Shown here piece after piece: positions 32,221 to 40,376 of a stretch of 64,000 nt of DNA (position 1 is its first letter; the number at the start of each line of letters is the position of its first letter). Below the pieces are notes generated by a model that searched no databases, had not been told where the DNA came from, and was given only the letters and a program-made list of their open reading frames with translations. Position numbers and translations under genes: made by a program. Source of the DNA: an uncultured Luteimonas sp. (GTDB taxonomy: Bacteria; Pseudomonadota; Gammaproteobacteria; Xanthomonadales; Xanthomonadaceae); contig CALLKI010000063.1 in the NCBI GenBank assembly GCA_938008415.1, positions 1 to 64,000 on the forward strand, written 5' to 3'.

Positions 32221-32901
32221 ATGGACGGGAGCGTACCGGTTCTGACCATCGACGGGCCTTCGGGTTCGGGCAAGGGCACGATCAGCAGGCGCGTGGCCGG
32301 CCGGCTGGGCTGGCACTACCTCGATTCCGGGGCCCTGTACCGTGCCGTGGGCGTCGCCGCCGGCTGGGCCGGGCTGGACCTGACCGATGCCCCGGCCCTG
32401 GTCCGCTGTGCCTTCGACACCCGGGTCGAGTTCAGGGAGGCCCCGGACGGGGAACTGCGGGTCCTGGTCAACGGGGTGGACGCGACCGACGAGCTGCGGA
32501 CCGAGACGGCCGGGGCAGCGGCCTCGGCCGTGGCCGCCATTCCCGAGGTCCGGGAGGCATTGAAGGACCGCCAGCGGGCCTTCCGCCGCCCCCCGGGGCT
32601 GGTCGCCGACGGCCGGGACATGGGCACGGTGATCTTCCCGGACGCCCCCTACAAGGTGTATCTGACCGCAAGCGCCCAGGAGCGCGCCGAGAGGCGATAT
32701 AAGCAGTTGAAGGAAAAAGGAGTTTCCGTCACAATTGACGATCTGCTGCGCGAGATCCTCGCCCGCGACGCCCGGGACGCCAGCCGGGCGGTGGCGCCGT
32801 TGAGGCCGGCCGAAGACGCCGTGCACATCGACACCACCGGTCTTGGCATCGACGAGGTGGTCGAGCGCGTGCTGGCCCTGTTGCCCCTGCCACAGGGCTG
32901 A
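32221..32901 (+). CDS. cmk: Cytidylate kinase
   Basis: 226 residues. The P-loop GPSGSGKGT (residues about 12-20) is followed by HYLDSGALYRAV, the CMP-binding insert (FDTRVEFREAPDGELRVLVNGVDATDELRTE), LVADGRDMGTVIFPDAPYKVYLTAS and the lid (RAERRYKQLKEKG). It phosphorylates CMP and dCMP with ATP. The position directly upstream of rpsA is highly conserved in proteobacteria. AGTGG lies a few bases before the ATG, and a TAGAAT promoter is 28 bp upstream. Confidence 0.96.
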   Translation: MDGSVPVLTIDGPSGSGKGTISRRVAGRLGWHYLDSGALYRAVGVAAGWAGLDLTDAPALVRCAFDTRVEFREAPDGELRVLVNGVDATDELRTETAGAAASAVAAIPEVREALKDRQRAFRRPPGLVADGRDMGTVIFPDAPYKVYLTASAQERAERRYKQLKEKGVSVTIDDLLREILARDARDASRAVAPLRPAEDAVHIDTTGLGIDEVVERVLALLPLPQG

Positions 32902-33065
32902 TCGAAGCGCAGCAGCAGGCCCGCCGGCGCATCCGTGCCGGGCGGTTCATCAACCACAACACTCGCGGCCGGACGCGGTGATCCCGCGTGGCCCGCAACG
33001 GGTGGACCGCATGCGGGGCGGAAAGTTCCGCGTGCAGGTCTGTGTCATCAACCGAGTATTTTCCA

Positions 33066-34757
33066 ATGACCGAATCTTTCGCTGAACTGTTCGAAAAGAG
33101 CCAGACCGACCTCGCCAAGCTCAAGCCCGGCGCCATCGTCACTGGCACCGTGGTCGAGGTGCGCCCCGACGTTGTCGTGATCAACGCGGGCCTGAAGTCC
33201 GAGGGCATCGTTCCGATCGAGCAGTTCAAGAACGAGGCCGGCGAGATCGAGGTCGCCGTGGGCGACACCGTCAAGGTCGCGCTGGACTCCATCGAGAACG
33301 GTTTCGGCGAGACCGTGCTGTCGCGCGAGAAGGCCAAGCGCGCGATGGTGTGGGACGAGCTGGAACAGGCCCTGGAGAAGGGCGAGACCGTGGTCGGCCG
33401 CATCAGCGGCAAGGTCAAGGGCGGCTTCACCGTCGACATCAAGGACGTCCGCGCGTTCCTGCCGGGCTCGCTGGTCGACGTGCGCCCGGTGCGTGACCCG
33501 GCCTACCTCGAGGGCAAGGAGCTCGAGTTCAAGCTGATCAAGCTCGACCGCAAGCGCAACAACGTGGTCGTCTCGCGCCGTGCCGTCGTCGAGAGCGAGC
33601 ACTCCGAGGAGCGCGAGGCGCTGATGCAGAAGCTGGTCGAGGGCGCCGTGCTCAAGGGCGTGGTCAAGAACCTCACCGACTACGGCGCGTTCGTTGACCT
33701 GGGCGGCATCGACGGCCTGCTGCACATCACCGACATGGCGTGGAAGCGCGTGCGCCATCCGTCCGAGGTGGTCGAGGTCGGCCAGGAGCTCGAAGTGCGC
33801 GTGCTCAAGTACGACCGCGAGCGCAACCGCGTCAGCCTCGGCCTGAAGCAGCTGGGCGAGGACCCGTGGGAGAACATCGGCCGCCGCTACCCGGCCGGCA
33901 CCCGTGTGTTCGGCAAGGTTTCCAACGTCACCGACTACGGCGCGTTCGTCGAGATCGAGCCGGGCGTCGAGGGCCTGGTCCACGTGTCCGAGATGGACTG
34001 GACCAACAAGAACGTCAACCCGTCGAAGATCGTGCAGATCGGCGACGAGGTCGAGGTCATGATCCTCGACGTGGACGAGGAGCGCCGCCGCATCTCGCTG
34101 GGCATGAAGCAGGTCACCCAGAACCCGTGGGAGGTCTTCGCGGCCAACCACAAGAAGGGCGACCGTGTGGTCGGCCAGATCAAGTCGATCACCGACTTCG
34201 GCGTGTTCATCGGCCTGGAAGGCGGCATCGACGGCCTGGTCCACCTGTCCGACCTGAGCTGGCATTCCAGCGGCGAGGACGTGGTGCGCAACCTCAAGAA
34301 GGGCGACACCCTGGAGGCCGTGGTGCTGGCGGTCGACCCCGAGCGCGAGCGCATCTCGCTGGGCGTCAAGCAGCTCGAGCAGGATCCGTACGCCCAGTTC
34401 CTGGCCAACCACCCGCGCGGTTCCAAGGTTTCCGGCACCGTCAAGGAGGTTGACGCCAAGGGCGCGGTGATCGAGCTGGCCGAGGGCGTGGAAGGCTACG
34501 TGGCCGCCCGCGACATCAGCGACGAGCGCGTCGACGACGCCACCCAGCACCTGAAGGTTGGCGACAGGATCGAGGCCAAGTACCTGGGCCAGGACCGCAA
34601 GAGCCGCATGCTGCAACTGTCGATCCGCGCCAAGGACGAGGCCGAGCTGGCCGAGACCCTGGCCGAGTACAACAAGGCCGCGGCCGAGGCCTCCAGCGGT
34701 ACCACCAAGCTCGGTGCGTTGCTGCGCGAGCAGCTCGAAGGCAAGTCCGCCGAGTAA
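33066..34757 (+). CDS. rpsA: 30S ribosomal protein S1
   Basis: 563 residues with six S1 (OB-fold) repeats. The last four are recognisable by G-x-V-x-x-(I/L)-(T/S)-D-(Y/F)-G-(A/V)-F cores (VVKNLTDYGAFVDLGGIDGLLH, KVSNVTDYGAFVEIEPGVEGLVH, QIKSITDFGVFIGLEGGIDGLVH, TVKEVDAKGAVIELAEGVEGYV), with RISLGMKQ-type ends. S1 binds mRNA leaders on the 30S platform. There is no Shine-Dalgarno before the ATG (GAGTATTTTCCA), as is typical of autoregulated rpsA, and the 164-bp leader after cmk is the likely autoregulatory segment. Codon use is strongly biased (AAG, GAG, CTG), consistent with high expression. Confidence 0.97.
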   Translation: MTESFAELFEKSQTDLAKLKPGAIVTGTVVEVRPDVVVINAGLKSEGIVPIEQFKNEAGEIEVAVGDTVKVALDSIENGFGETVLSREKAKRAMVWDELEQALEKGETVVGRISGKVKGGFTVDIKDVRAFLPGSLVDVRPVRDPAYLEGKELEFKLIKLDRKRNNVVVSRRAVVESEHSEEREALMQKLVEGAVLKGVVKNLTDYGAFVDLGGIDGLLHITDMAWKRVRHPSEVVEVGQELEVRVLKYDRERNRVSLGLKQLGEDPWENIGRRYPAGTRVFGKVSNVTDYGAFVEIEPGVEGLVHVSEMDWTNKNVNPSKIVQIGDEVEVMILDVDEERRRISLGMKQVTQNPWEVFAANHKKGDRVVGQIKSITDFGVFIGLEGGIDGLVHLSDLSWHSSGEDVVRNLKKGDTLEAVVLAVDPERERISLGVKQLEQDPYAQFLANHPRGSKVSGTVKEVDAKGAVIELAEGVEGYVAARDISDERVDDATQHLKVGDRIEAKYLGQDRKSRMLQLSIRAKDEAELAETLAEYNKAAAEASSGTTKLGALLREQLEGKSAE

Positions 34758-34778
34758 GGGATAGGGAAACGGGCGCCA

Positions 34779-34809
34779 GGCGATGGTCCGGCACGGGCCG
34801 GCCATCGCC
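34779..34809 (+). promoter_or_regulatory. Large nested hairpin between rpsA and ihfB
   Basis: GGCGATGG (34779-34786) pairs with CCATCGCC (34802-34809), and inside it CCGGC (34788-34792) pairs with GCCGG (34797-34801). The 13 pairs are interrupted only by one bulged base. No U-run follows, so it may be a processing or attenuation element that lowers ihfB output relative to rpsA rather than a full terminator. Confidence 0.5.
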
Positions 34810-34835
34810 CGGGCGCATCCTTGGACCGGGGAACC

Positions 34836-35138
34836 ATGACCAAGTCGGAACTGATCGAGATCCTCACCCAGCGGCAGTCCCACCTGAAGGCGGATGACGT
34901 CGATCTGGCGGTGAAGACCCTGCTGGAGATGATGGCGAACTCGCTGGCCCACGGCGAGCGCATCGAGATCCGCGGTTTCGGCAGTTTTTCCCTGCATTAC
35001 CGGCCGCCCCGTACCGGCCGCAACCCCAAGACCGGGGATGCCGTCTCGCTTCCCGGCAAGTACGTGCCCCACTTCAAGCCGGGCAAGGAACTGCGCGAGC
35101 AGGTGGCCAACGTCATGCCGCTGCCGCCCGAGGACTGA
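34836..35138 (+). CDS. ihfB: Integration host factor subunit beta
   Basis: 100 residues of the HU/IHF family: MTKSELIEILTQRQSHLKADDVDLAVKTLLEMMANSL helices, the RIEIRGFGSFSLHYRPPRTGRNPKTGDAVSLPGKYVPHFKPGKELREQV core and the DNA-intercalating proline arm (GRNPKTG). IhfB pairs with IhfA to bend DNA by about 160 degrees. The location after rpsA is the conserved one and separates it from HU and IhfA. GGGGAA precedes the ATG. Confidence 0.96.
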   Translation: MTKSELIEILTQRQSHLKADDVDLAVKTLLEMMANSLAHGERIEIRGFGSFSLHYRPPRTGRNPKTGDAVSLPGKYVPHFKPGKELREQVANVMPLPPED

Positions 35139-35161
35139 TCCACCGGCCGCACCGTGTCGGC

Positions 35162-35249
35162 TAAGCTAGCCGGCATGCCCTTCCGCAACCCGCCCGACCT
35201 TCCATCCGCCGGCCACCGTGCGCGGCGGCATCGGGCGTGGCCACGTTGA
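35162..35249 (+). promoter_or_regulatory. Possible promoter with leaderless 24-codon leader frame ahead of lapB
   Basis: TAAGCT (35162-35167) lies seven bases before an ATG (35175) that opens a 24-codon frame ending at 35249, 19 bp before the lapB start. The -10 sits inside a CGGCTA/TAGCCG inverted repeat (35157-35171). The peptide is Pro/Arg-rich (starts MPFRNPPDLP) and may be only a leader. The evidence is spacing alone. Confidence 0.3.
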
Positions 35250-35268
35250 CGCAGACGGAGGCAGTCCG

Positions 35269-36447
35269 ATGGCGTTCGTCACCGAATGGTTCTGGTTCTT
35301 CCTGCTGCTGCCGATCGCGGCCCTGAGCGGCTGGGTGATCGGCCGCAGGGGCGGGGAGCGGCACAGCGACACCCAGGTCAGCAGGCTGTCGATGACCTAT
35401 TTCCGCGGCCTGAACTACCTGTTGAACGAGCAGCCCGACAAGGCGATCGAGCTGTTCCTGCACATCGCGGAACTGGACAAGGACACCTTCGAGACCCAGC
35501 TCGCGCTCGGCCACCTGTTCCGGCGCCGGGGCGAGGTGGATCGCGCCATCCGCCTGCACCAGGGGCTGGCCCAGCGGCCCGACCTGACCGACCAGCAGAA
35601 GGTGCAGGCGCTGCTGGCGCTGGGCGAGGATTACATGAAGTCCGGCCTGCTCGACCGTGCCGAGTCGGTGTTCACCGACCTGGCCAGGATCGACCAGCGC
35701 GCGCCGCAGGCGCTGCGGCACCTGATCGGCATCTACCAGGCCGAGCGTGACTGGGAGAAGGCCATCGACAACGCCCGCCGCTACGAGGAAGTGACCGGCG
35801 AGCCGATGGGCAGGCTGATCGCGCAGTTCGAGTGCGAGCTGGCCGAGCGCCTGCGCGCGGCCGGCGATGCCGGGGGCGCGCGGGCCGCGGTCGCGCGGGC
35901 CTACGCCGCCGATTCCAACTCGGTGCGTGCCGGCATCCTCGAGGGCAAGATCGAGCTCGACGCCGGCAACGACCAGGCCGCGATCCGCGCGCTCGAGCGC
36001 GCCGCGCGACACGACCCGGAGTTCCTGCCGCTGATCATGCCTTCGCTGCTGGGGGCCTACGAGCGGGTCGGCGACACCCCGGGCGCGCGCAAGTTCCTGT
36101 CCGAGATGACCGAGCACTACCGCGGCATCGCCCCGGTTCTCGCGCTGGCCAGGCTGGTCGAGGCCGAGGAAGGCGTGGCCGCGGCGCGCAAGTACCTCGC
36201 GCACGAGCTGAAGGACCGGCCGTCCGTGCGCGGCGAGGCGGCGCTGATCGACCTCACCCTGGCCGAAGGCACCGGCTTCGAGGGCACCCTGCGTGACCTG
36301 CGCCTGATCACCGAGCAACTGCTGGTGCGCAACCCGAGCTACCGCTGCAACCGCTGCGGCTTCGGTGCGCGTACCCACCACTGGCAGTGCCCGAGCTGCA
36401 AGGAGTGGGGCACGATCAAGCCGTTGCTGAACTACGCCGTGGTCTGA
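35269..36447 (+). CDS. lapB: Lipopolysaccharide assembly protein LapB (YciM)
   Basis: 392 residues. An N-terminal membrane anchor (FVTEWFWFFLLLPIAALSGWVIG, residues about 2-24) is followed by an array of TPR units and a C-terminal rubredoxin-like metal domain with two C-x2-C knuckles (YRCNRCGFGARTHHWQCPSCKEWGTIKP). In E. coli LapB tunes LpxC degradation by FtsH, setting lipopolysaccharide amounts. The usual upstream partner lapA is missing between ihfB and lapB. GGAGG lies nine bases before ATG 35269. The downstream glycan genes start 3 bp after its stop, suggesting shared expression with surface-polysaccharide synthesis. Confidence 0.94.
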   Translation: MAFVTEWFWFFLLLPIAALSGWVIGRRGGERHSDTQVSRLSMTYFRGLNYLLNEQPDKAIELFLHIAELDKDTFETQLALGHLFRRRGEVDRAIRLHQGLAQRPDLTDQQKVQALLALGEDYMKSGLLDRAESVFTDLARIDQRAPQALRHLIGIYQAERDWEKAIDNARRYEEVTGEPMGRLIAQFECELAERLRAAGDAGGARAAVARAYAADSNSVRAGILEGKIELDAGNDQAAIRALERAARHDPEFLPLIMPSLLGAYERVGDTPGARKFLSEMTEHYRGIAPVLALARLVEAEEGVAAARKYLAHELKDRPSVRGEAALIDLTLAEGTGFEGTLRDLRLITEQLLVRNPSYRCNRCGFGARTHHWQCPSCKEWGTIKPLLNYAVV

Positions 36448-36450
36448 GCG

Positions 36451-37449
36451 ATGGGCGGCGGCGCGCACATGCCGACGCTCTGGCTGGCGCTGCATTTCGC
36501 CATCGGACTGGCGGGCACCTGGCTGGCCCTGCGCTACGCGCAGCGCCGCCGCCTGTTCGACCAGCCCGGTGAGCGCCGCAGCCATGCCGTGGCCACGCCG
36601 CGTGGCGGCGGCATCTCGCTCGCGGCCTCGCTGCTGGTGGCGATCATCCTGCTGGCGCTGGCGGTGGATGCCCCCCGCAGCCAGGCGGCCGTCCTGCTTC
36701 CCGTCGGGGCGGGCCTGGCCGCGGTGGCCGGCATCGGCTGGGCCGACGACCACCGCCCGCTGTCGCCCTGGTGGCGCCTCGTGGTCCACGTGGCCGCCGC
36801 CGGATGCCTCGCGTGGGCCGTGCGCGCGTCAGGCGGCGGGACATGGTTCATGCTGCTGGCGTTCGTGGCGGCCGTGGTGCTGGTCAACGTCTGGAACTTC
36901 ATGGACGGCATCGATGGCATCGCATCCTCGCAGGCGGCGATCGTGGCCCTGGGATATGCCCTGTCCGCCAGGGAAGGCGTGCCGTTCTGGCTGGGGACCG
37001 CTCTGGCTGCCGCGGCCTGCGGTTTCCTGCCGTTCAACGTCCCGAGGGCGCGGATCTTCCTCGGCGACGTCGGCAGCGGGGCACTGGGATACGCAATCGC
37101 GACGCTGCTGGCGTTCGCTGCCATCGGCCACGGTCAGCGTGACCTTGGCTGGCTGGCCCTGCTGCTGCCGCTGTCACCATTCCTCGTTGACGCTTCGTTG
37201 ACGCTCGCCGCCCGCATGCTTCGCGGGGAACGGTGGTGGGAGCCGCATGTCCAGCACGCCTACCAGCGTTGGGCGAGGTCGGGCGGGAGCCACCTGCGGG
37301 TGACGGCCGCTTACGCGCTGGCGGCCCTTGCCTGCATGCTGTTGATGTTCCATGCCCGTTCATCTTCCGCTCCGGTTCAGCTTGGCATGATCGGCATGGT
37401 CTGGCTGGCAGGGGGGATGGTCTGGCGGCATTTCCGCCGCCACGGCTAG
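36451..37449 (+). CDS. MraY/WecA-family polyprenyl-phosphate sugar-1-phosphate transferase
   Basis: 332 residues with about ten TM helices. Family motifs are RRSHAVATPRGGGISL near the N-terminus, VAGIGWADDHRPLSP (the DDxxP-like metal/catalytic segment), NVWNFMDGIDGIASSQA (N-x6-D) and ARIFLGDVGSGALGY, with the cytoplasmic loop ERWWEPHVQHAYQRW near the end. It would start an O-antigen or exopolysaccharide unit by moving a HexNAc-1-phosphate onto undecaprenyl phosphate, as WecA or WbpL do. The next gene, a WbpM-type dehydratase, makes activated deoxyhexosamines, so the WbpL comparison fits. ATG 36469 is an equally plausible start. Confidence 0.87.
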   Translation: MGGGAHMPTLWLALHFAIGLAGTWLALRYAQRRRLFDQPGERRSHAVATPRGGGISLAASLLVAIILLALAVDAPRSQAAVLLPVGAGLAAVAGIGWADDHRPLSPWWRLVVHVAAAGCLAWAVRASGGGTWFMLLAFVAAVVLVNVWNFMDGIDGIASSQAAIVALGYALSAREGVPFWLGTALAAAACGFLPFNVPRARIFLGDVGSGALGYAIATLLAFAAIGHGQRDLGWLALLLPLSPFLVDASLTLAARMLRGERWWEPHVQHAYQRWARSGGSHLRVTAAYALAALACMLLMFHARSSSAPVQLGMIGMVWLAGGMVWRHFRRHG

Positions 37450-37484
37450 CCGTTTGGTTCTTTCCAAGGGAAGTGACAGCAGGG

Positions 37485-39392
37485 ATGGCGGGCTTGAAGA
37501 ACAGGATCCGGATCGCACTGCCGCGGGTCGCGGTGGTCGTCCATGACCTCTGCATGGTCTGGCTGTGCTGGACCTGCCTGCACCAGTTCCGTTACGCCAT
37601 GCTGCCGGCCGCGCCTGTGATGCAGGGCGGCAGCCTGCAGGTCGCGCTGGTCCTGGCCGCCCAGGGCCTGGTGTTCTGGAAGGTGGGCCTGTACCGCGGC
37701 ATCTGGCGCTTCGCCAGCGTCCCGGACCTGCTCAACATTCTCAAGGCCTCGATCTTTGGCGTGCTGGCGATCATGCTGGCGCTGTTCGCGGTCGGGCGGA
37801 TGCTCGACGGGGTTCCGCGCACGGTGCTGTTGCTGTACCCCCTGCTGCTGACGGCGATGCTCGGCATGCCACGGCTGCTGTACCGCGCCTGGAAGGACCA
37901 CAGCCTGGCACGGACCGAGAAGGGGGCCGTGCGGGTGCTGATCCTTGGCGCCGGCCAGGCGGGCGAGGCACTGGTGCGTGACCTGCGCCGCACCGGCGCC
38001 TACGAGCCGATCGGCTTCCTCGACGACGCGGCCAAGCTGCGCGGCAGCTACCTGCAGGGCCTGCCGGTGCTGGGCCGGATCGAGGACGTCAGCCGCATCG
38101 CCCCGGAAACCGCCGCCCAGCTGCTGGTCATCGCCATGCCCTCGCTGGATGCGGCATCCATGCGCCGCATCGTCGCCGAGTGCGAGAAGACCGGACTGCC
38201 GTTCCGCACCGTGCCCCGGCTCGACGATCTGCTCGAAGGACGCTCGCTCCCGGGCGAGCTGAAGGAGGTCGCGATCGAGGACCTGCTCGGCCGCAAGCCG
38301 GTCACGCCGGACTGGAAGGCCATCCGTGCCTGGCTCGGTGGGCGCAGCGTGCTCGTCACCGGCGCGGGCGGCTCGATCGGTGCCGAACTGTGCCGGCAGT
38401 GCGCGCGCCACGGGGTCGGCCAGATCACCCTGGTCGAGATCGACGAACTGGCCCTGACCCGGACCGAATCCGAACTCCGGCGTGACTTCCCGCAGCTGCA
38501 GGTCACGCCGGTGCTGGGCGACTGCGGCGACCCGGCGGTGATCAGGCATGCCCTGTCGCTCGCGAACCCCGATGCCGTGTTCCATGCCGCCGCCTACAAG
38601 CAGGTGCCGGTGCTTGAGGGACAGATCCGCGAGGCGGTCCGCAACAACGTGCTCGCCACGGAAACGGTCGCGCGCGAGGCGGTCGCGGCCAGGGCCGGCA
38701 CCTTCGTGCTGATCTCCACCGACAAGGCGGTCGACCCTGTCAACGTGCTTGGCGCGACCAAGCGCCTGGCGGAGATGGTCTGCCAGGTGATCGGCAGCCA
38801 AGCGCCGACCCATTTCGTCACCGTGCGCTTCGGCAACGTGCTCGATTCGGCCGGCAGCGTCGTGCCGCTGTTCCGCGAGCAGATCCGAAACGGGGGGCCC
38901 GTCACCGTGACCCATCCCGAGGTGACGCGCTACTTCATGACCATCCCCGAGGCCTGCCAGCTGATCCTGCAGTCGGTGTCGATCGGCTCGCGCAACGCGA
39001 TCTACACCTTGGACATGGGCGAGCCGGTCCCGATCCGGTTCCTGGCCGAGCAGATGATCAGGCTCGCCGGCAAGCAGCCCGAGCGCGACATCGCGATCGT
39101 GTACACCGGGCTGCGGCCGGGCGAGAAGCTGCACGAGACGCTGTTCCATGCCGACGAGCGCTATCGCCCGACGGTGCATCCGAAGATCCTCCAGGCGGAG
39201 GCCCGCGAGGTGTCCTCCGAACGGGTGCAGCAGGGACTGGCCCGCCTGCGCGACGCGGTGGCGGCCTACGACCTGGAGGCCATCGGCCAGGCCCTGCGTG
39301 ATGCGTTGCCCGAGTTCCGTCCCTCGGAGGTGGCGACCGAGGCAACCGGTACAGTAGTCGCTTTCCCCGCCAGGCAAGCCAGGAAGACATGA
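37485..39392 (+). CDS. UDP-HexNAc 4,6-dehydratase, CapD/WbpM/PglF family (membrane-anchored)
   Basis: 635 residues. Four TM helices (about 10-125) precede a CoA-binding-like Rossmann domain (VRVLILGAGQAGEALVRDL, about 145-260) and an SDR domain with GAGGSIGAELCRQCARHG (about 287) and FHAAAYKQVPVLE. This is the long WbpM/PglF architecture, which converts UDP-GlcNAc to the 4-keto-6-deoxy sugar for bacillosamine or QuiNAc/FucNAc. The catalytic segment reads ISTDKAVDPVNVLGATKRLAEM, with Thr-Asp and Lys present but Leu at the position that is Met in PglF/WbpM and Tyr in short homologues. It overlaps galU by ATGA, so the two are co-translated. Confidence 0.9.
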   Translation: MAGLKNRIRIALPRVAVVVHDLCMVWLCWTCLHQFRYAMLPAAPVMQGGSLQVALVLAAQGLVFWKVGLYRGIWRFASVPDLLNILKASIFGVLAIMLALFAVGRMLDGVPRTVLLLYPLLLTAMLGMPRLLYRAWKDHSLARTEKGAVRVLILGAGQAGEALVRDLRRTGAYEPIGFLDDAAKLRGSYLQGLPVLGRIEDVSRIAPETAAQLLVIAMPSLDAASMRRIVAECEKTGLPFRTVPRLDDLLEGRSLPGELKEVAIEDLLGRKPVTPDWKAIRAWLGGRSVLVTGAGGSIGAELCRQCARHGVGQITLVEIDELALTRTESELRRDFPQLQVTPVLGDCGDPAVIRHALSLANPDAVFHAAAYKQVPVLEGQIREAVRNNVLATETVAREAVAARAGTFVLISTDKAVDPVNVLGATKRLAEMVCQVIGSQAPTHFVTVRFGNVLDSAGSVVPLFREQIRNGGPVTVTHPEVTRYFMTIPEACQLILQSVSIGSRNAIYTLDMGEPVPIRFLAEQMIRLAGKQPERDIAIVYTGLRPGEKLHETLFHADERYRPTVHPKILQAEAREVSSERVQQGLARLRDAVAAYDLEAIGQALRDALPEFRPSEVATEATGTVVAFPARQARKT

Positions 39393-40288
39393 GCAAGCGG
39401 ATTCGCAAAGCGGTGTTCCCGGTCGCTGGGCTGGGAACCAGGTTCCTGCCGGCCACCAAGACCGTGCCGAAGGAAATGCTGCCGATCGTCGACCGGCCGC
39501 TGATCCAGTACGCGGTGGACGAGGCCATCGAGGCCGGTTGCGACACGCTGGTGTTCGTGACCAACCGCTACAAGCACGCGGTGGCCGACTACTTTGACAA
39601 GGCCTACGAACTGGAGCACAAGCTCGAAGCCGCCGGCAAGCGCGAGCAGCTGGAACTGGTGCGCCACGTGCTGCCCGAGGGGGTGCGCGCGGTGTTCGTG
39701 ACCCAGCCGGAGGCGCTTGGCCTCGGCCATGCGGTCCTGTGCGCCAGGCCCATCGTCGGCGACGAGCCGTTCGCCGTGCTGCTGCCCGACGACCTGATCT
39801 GGAACCGCGGCCCCGGCGCATTGAAGCAGATGGCGGACGCGGCGGAGGCCGCCGGCGCCAGCATGATCGCGGTGCAGGACGTCCCGCGCGAGAAGACCGG
39901 CAGCTACGGCATCGTCGCCGCCGAGCCGTTCTCCGGCCGGCACGGGCGGATCACGGCGATCGTGGAGAAGCCCCGCCCGGAGCAGGCGCCCAGCACTCTG
40001 GCCGTGGTCGGCCGCTACATACTCGACGGCAGGATCTTCGAGCTGCTGGAGGCGACCCGGCCGGGTGCCGGCGGCGAGATCCAGCTGACCGACGCGATCG
40101 CGGCGCTGCTGGCCGAGAAGCCCGTGCATGCCTTCCGTTTCCAGGGCACGCGCTTCGACTGCGGCACCCACCTGGGCCTGATCGAGGCGACGATCCGCTA
40201 CGCGCTGGACCACGAGAAGCTCAGCGACGCCGCGCGCGACATGATGCAGAACGCGCTGAGCGAAATGGGCGTGGTGGACCTGGACTGA
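39389..40288 (+). CDS. galU: UTP-glucose-1-phosphate uridylyltransferase
   Basis: 299 residues. The nucleotide-binding signature is KAVFPVAGLGTRFLPATKTVPKEMLPIVDRPLIQYAVDEA, followed by TQPEALGLGHAVLCARP, LLPDDLIWN and VEKPRPEQAP, with the C-terminal GTRFDCGTHLGLIEATIRYAL. It makes UDP-glucose for lipopolysaccharide, xanthan-like exopolysaccharide and trehalose. In xanthomonads galU is needed for surface polysaccharide and virulence. Translational coupling to the upstream dehydratase (4-bp overlap) places it in the envelope-glycan operon. A symmetrical terminator follows. Confidence 0.96.
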   Translation: MSKRIRKAVFPVAGLGTRFLPATKTVPKEMLPIVDRPLIQYAVDEAIEAGCDTLVFVTNRYKHAVADYFDKAYELEHKLEAAGKREQLELVRHVLPEGVRAVFVTQPEALGLGHAVLCARPIVGDEPFAVLLPDDLIWNRGPGALKQMADAAEAAGASMIAVQDVPREKTGSYGIVAAEPFSGRHGRITAIVEKPRPEQAPSTLAVVGRYILDGRIFELLEATRPGAGGEIQLTDAIAALLAEKPVHAFRFQGTRFDCGTHLGLIEATIRYALDHEKLSDAARDMMQNALSEMGVVDLD

Positions 40289-40320
40289 GCCGCGCCACGC
40301 GTCGCGGCGCGAACGCATTG

Positions 40321-40350
40321 TGGAAAAGGCGCCTTGCGGCGCCTTTTCCA
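40321..40350. terminator. Bidirectional terminator between galU and the thiolase gene
   Basis: TGGAAAAGGCGCC (40321-40333), loop TTGC, GGCGCCTTTTCCA (40338-40350). The 13-bp perfect palindrome has A- and T-runs inside its ends, so the transcript from either side ends in a GC stem plus U-rich tail. Both flanking genes converge on it. Confidence 0.88.
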
Positions 40351-40376
40351 TTTCCATGTCTGCCGGTCGTGCGCCG

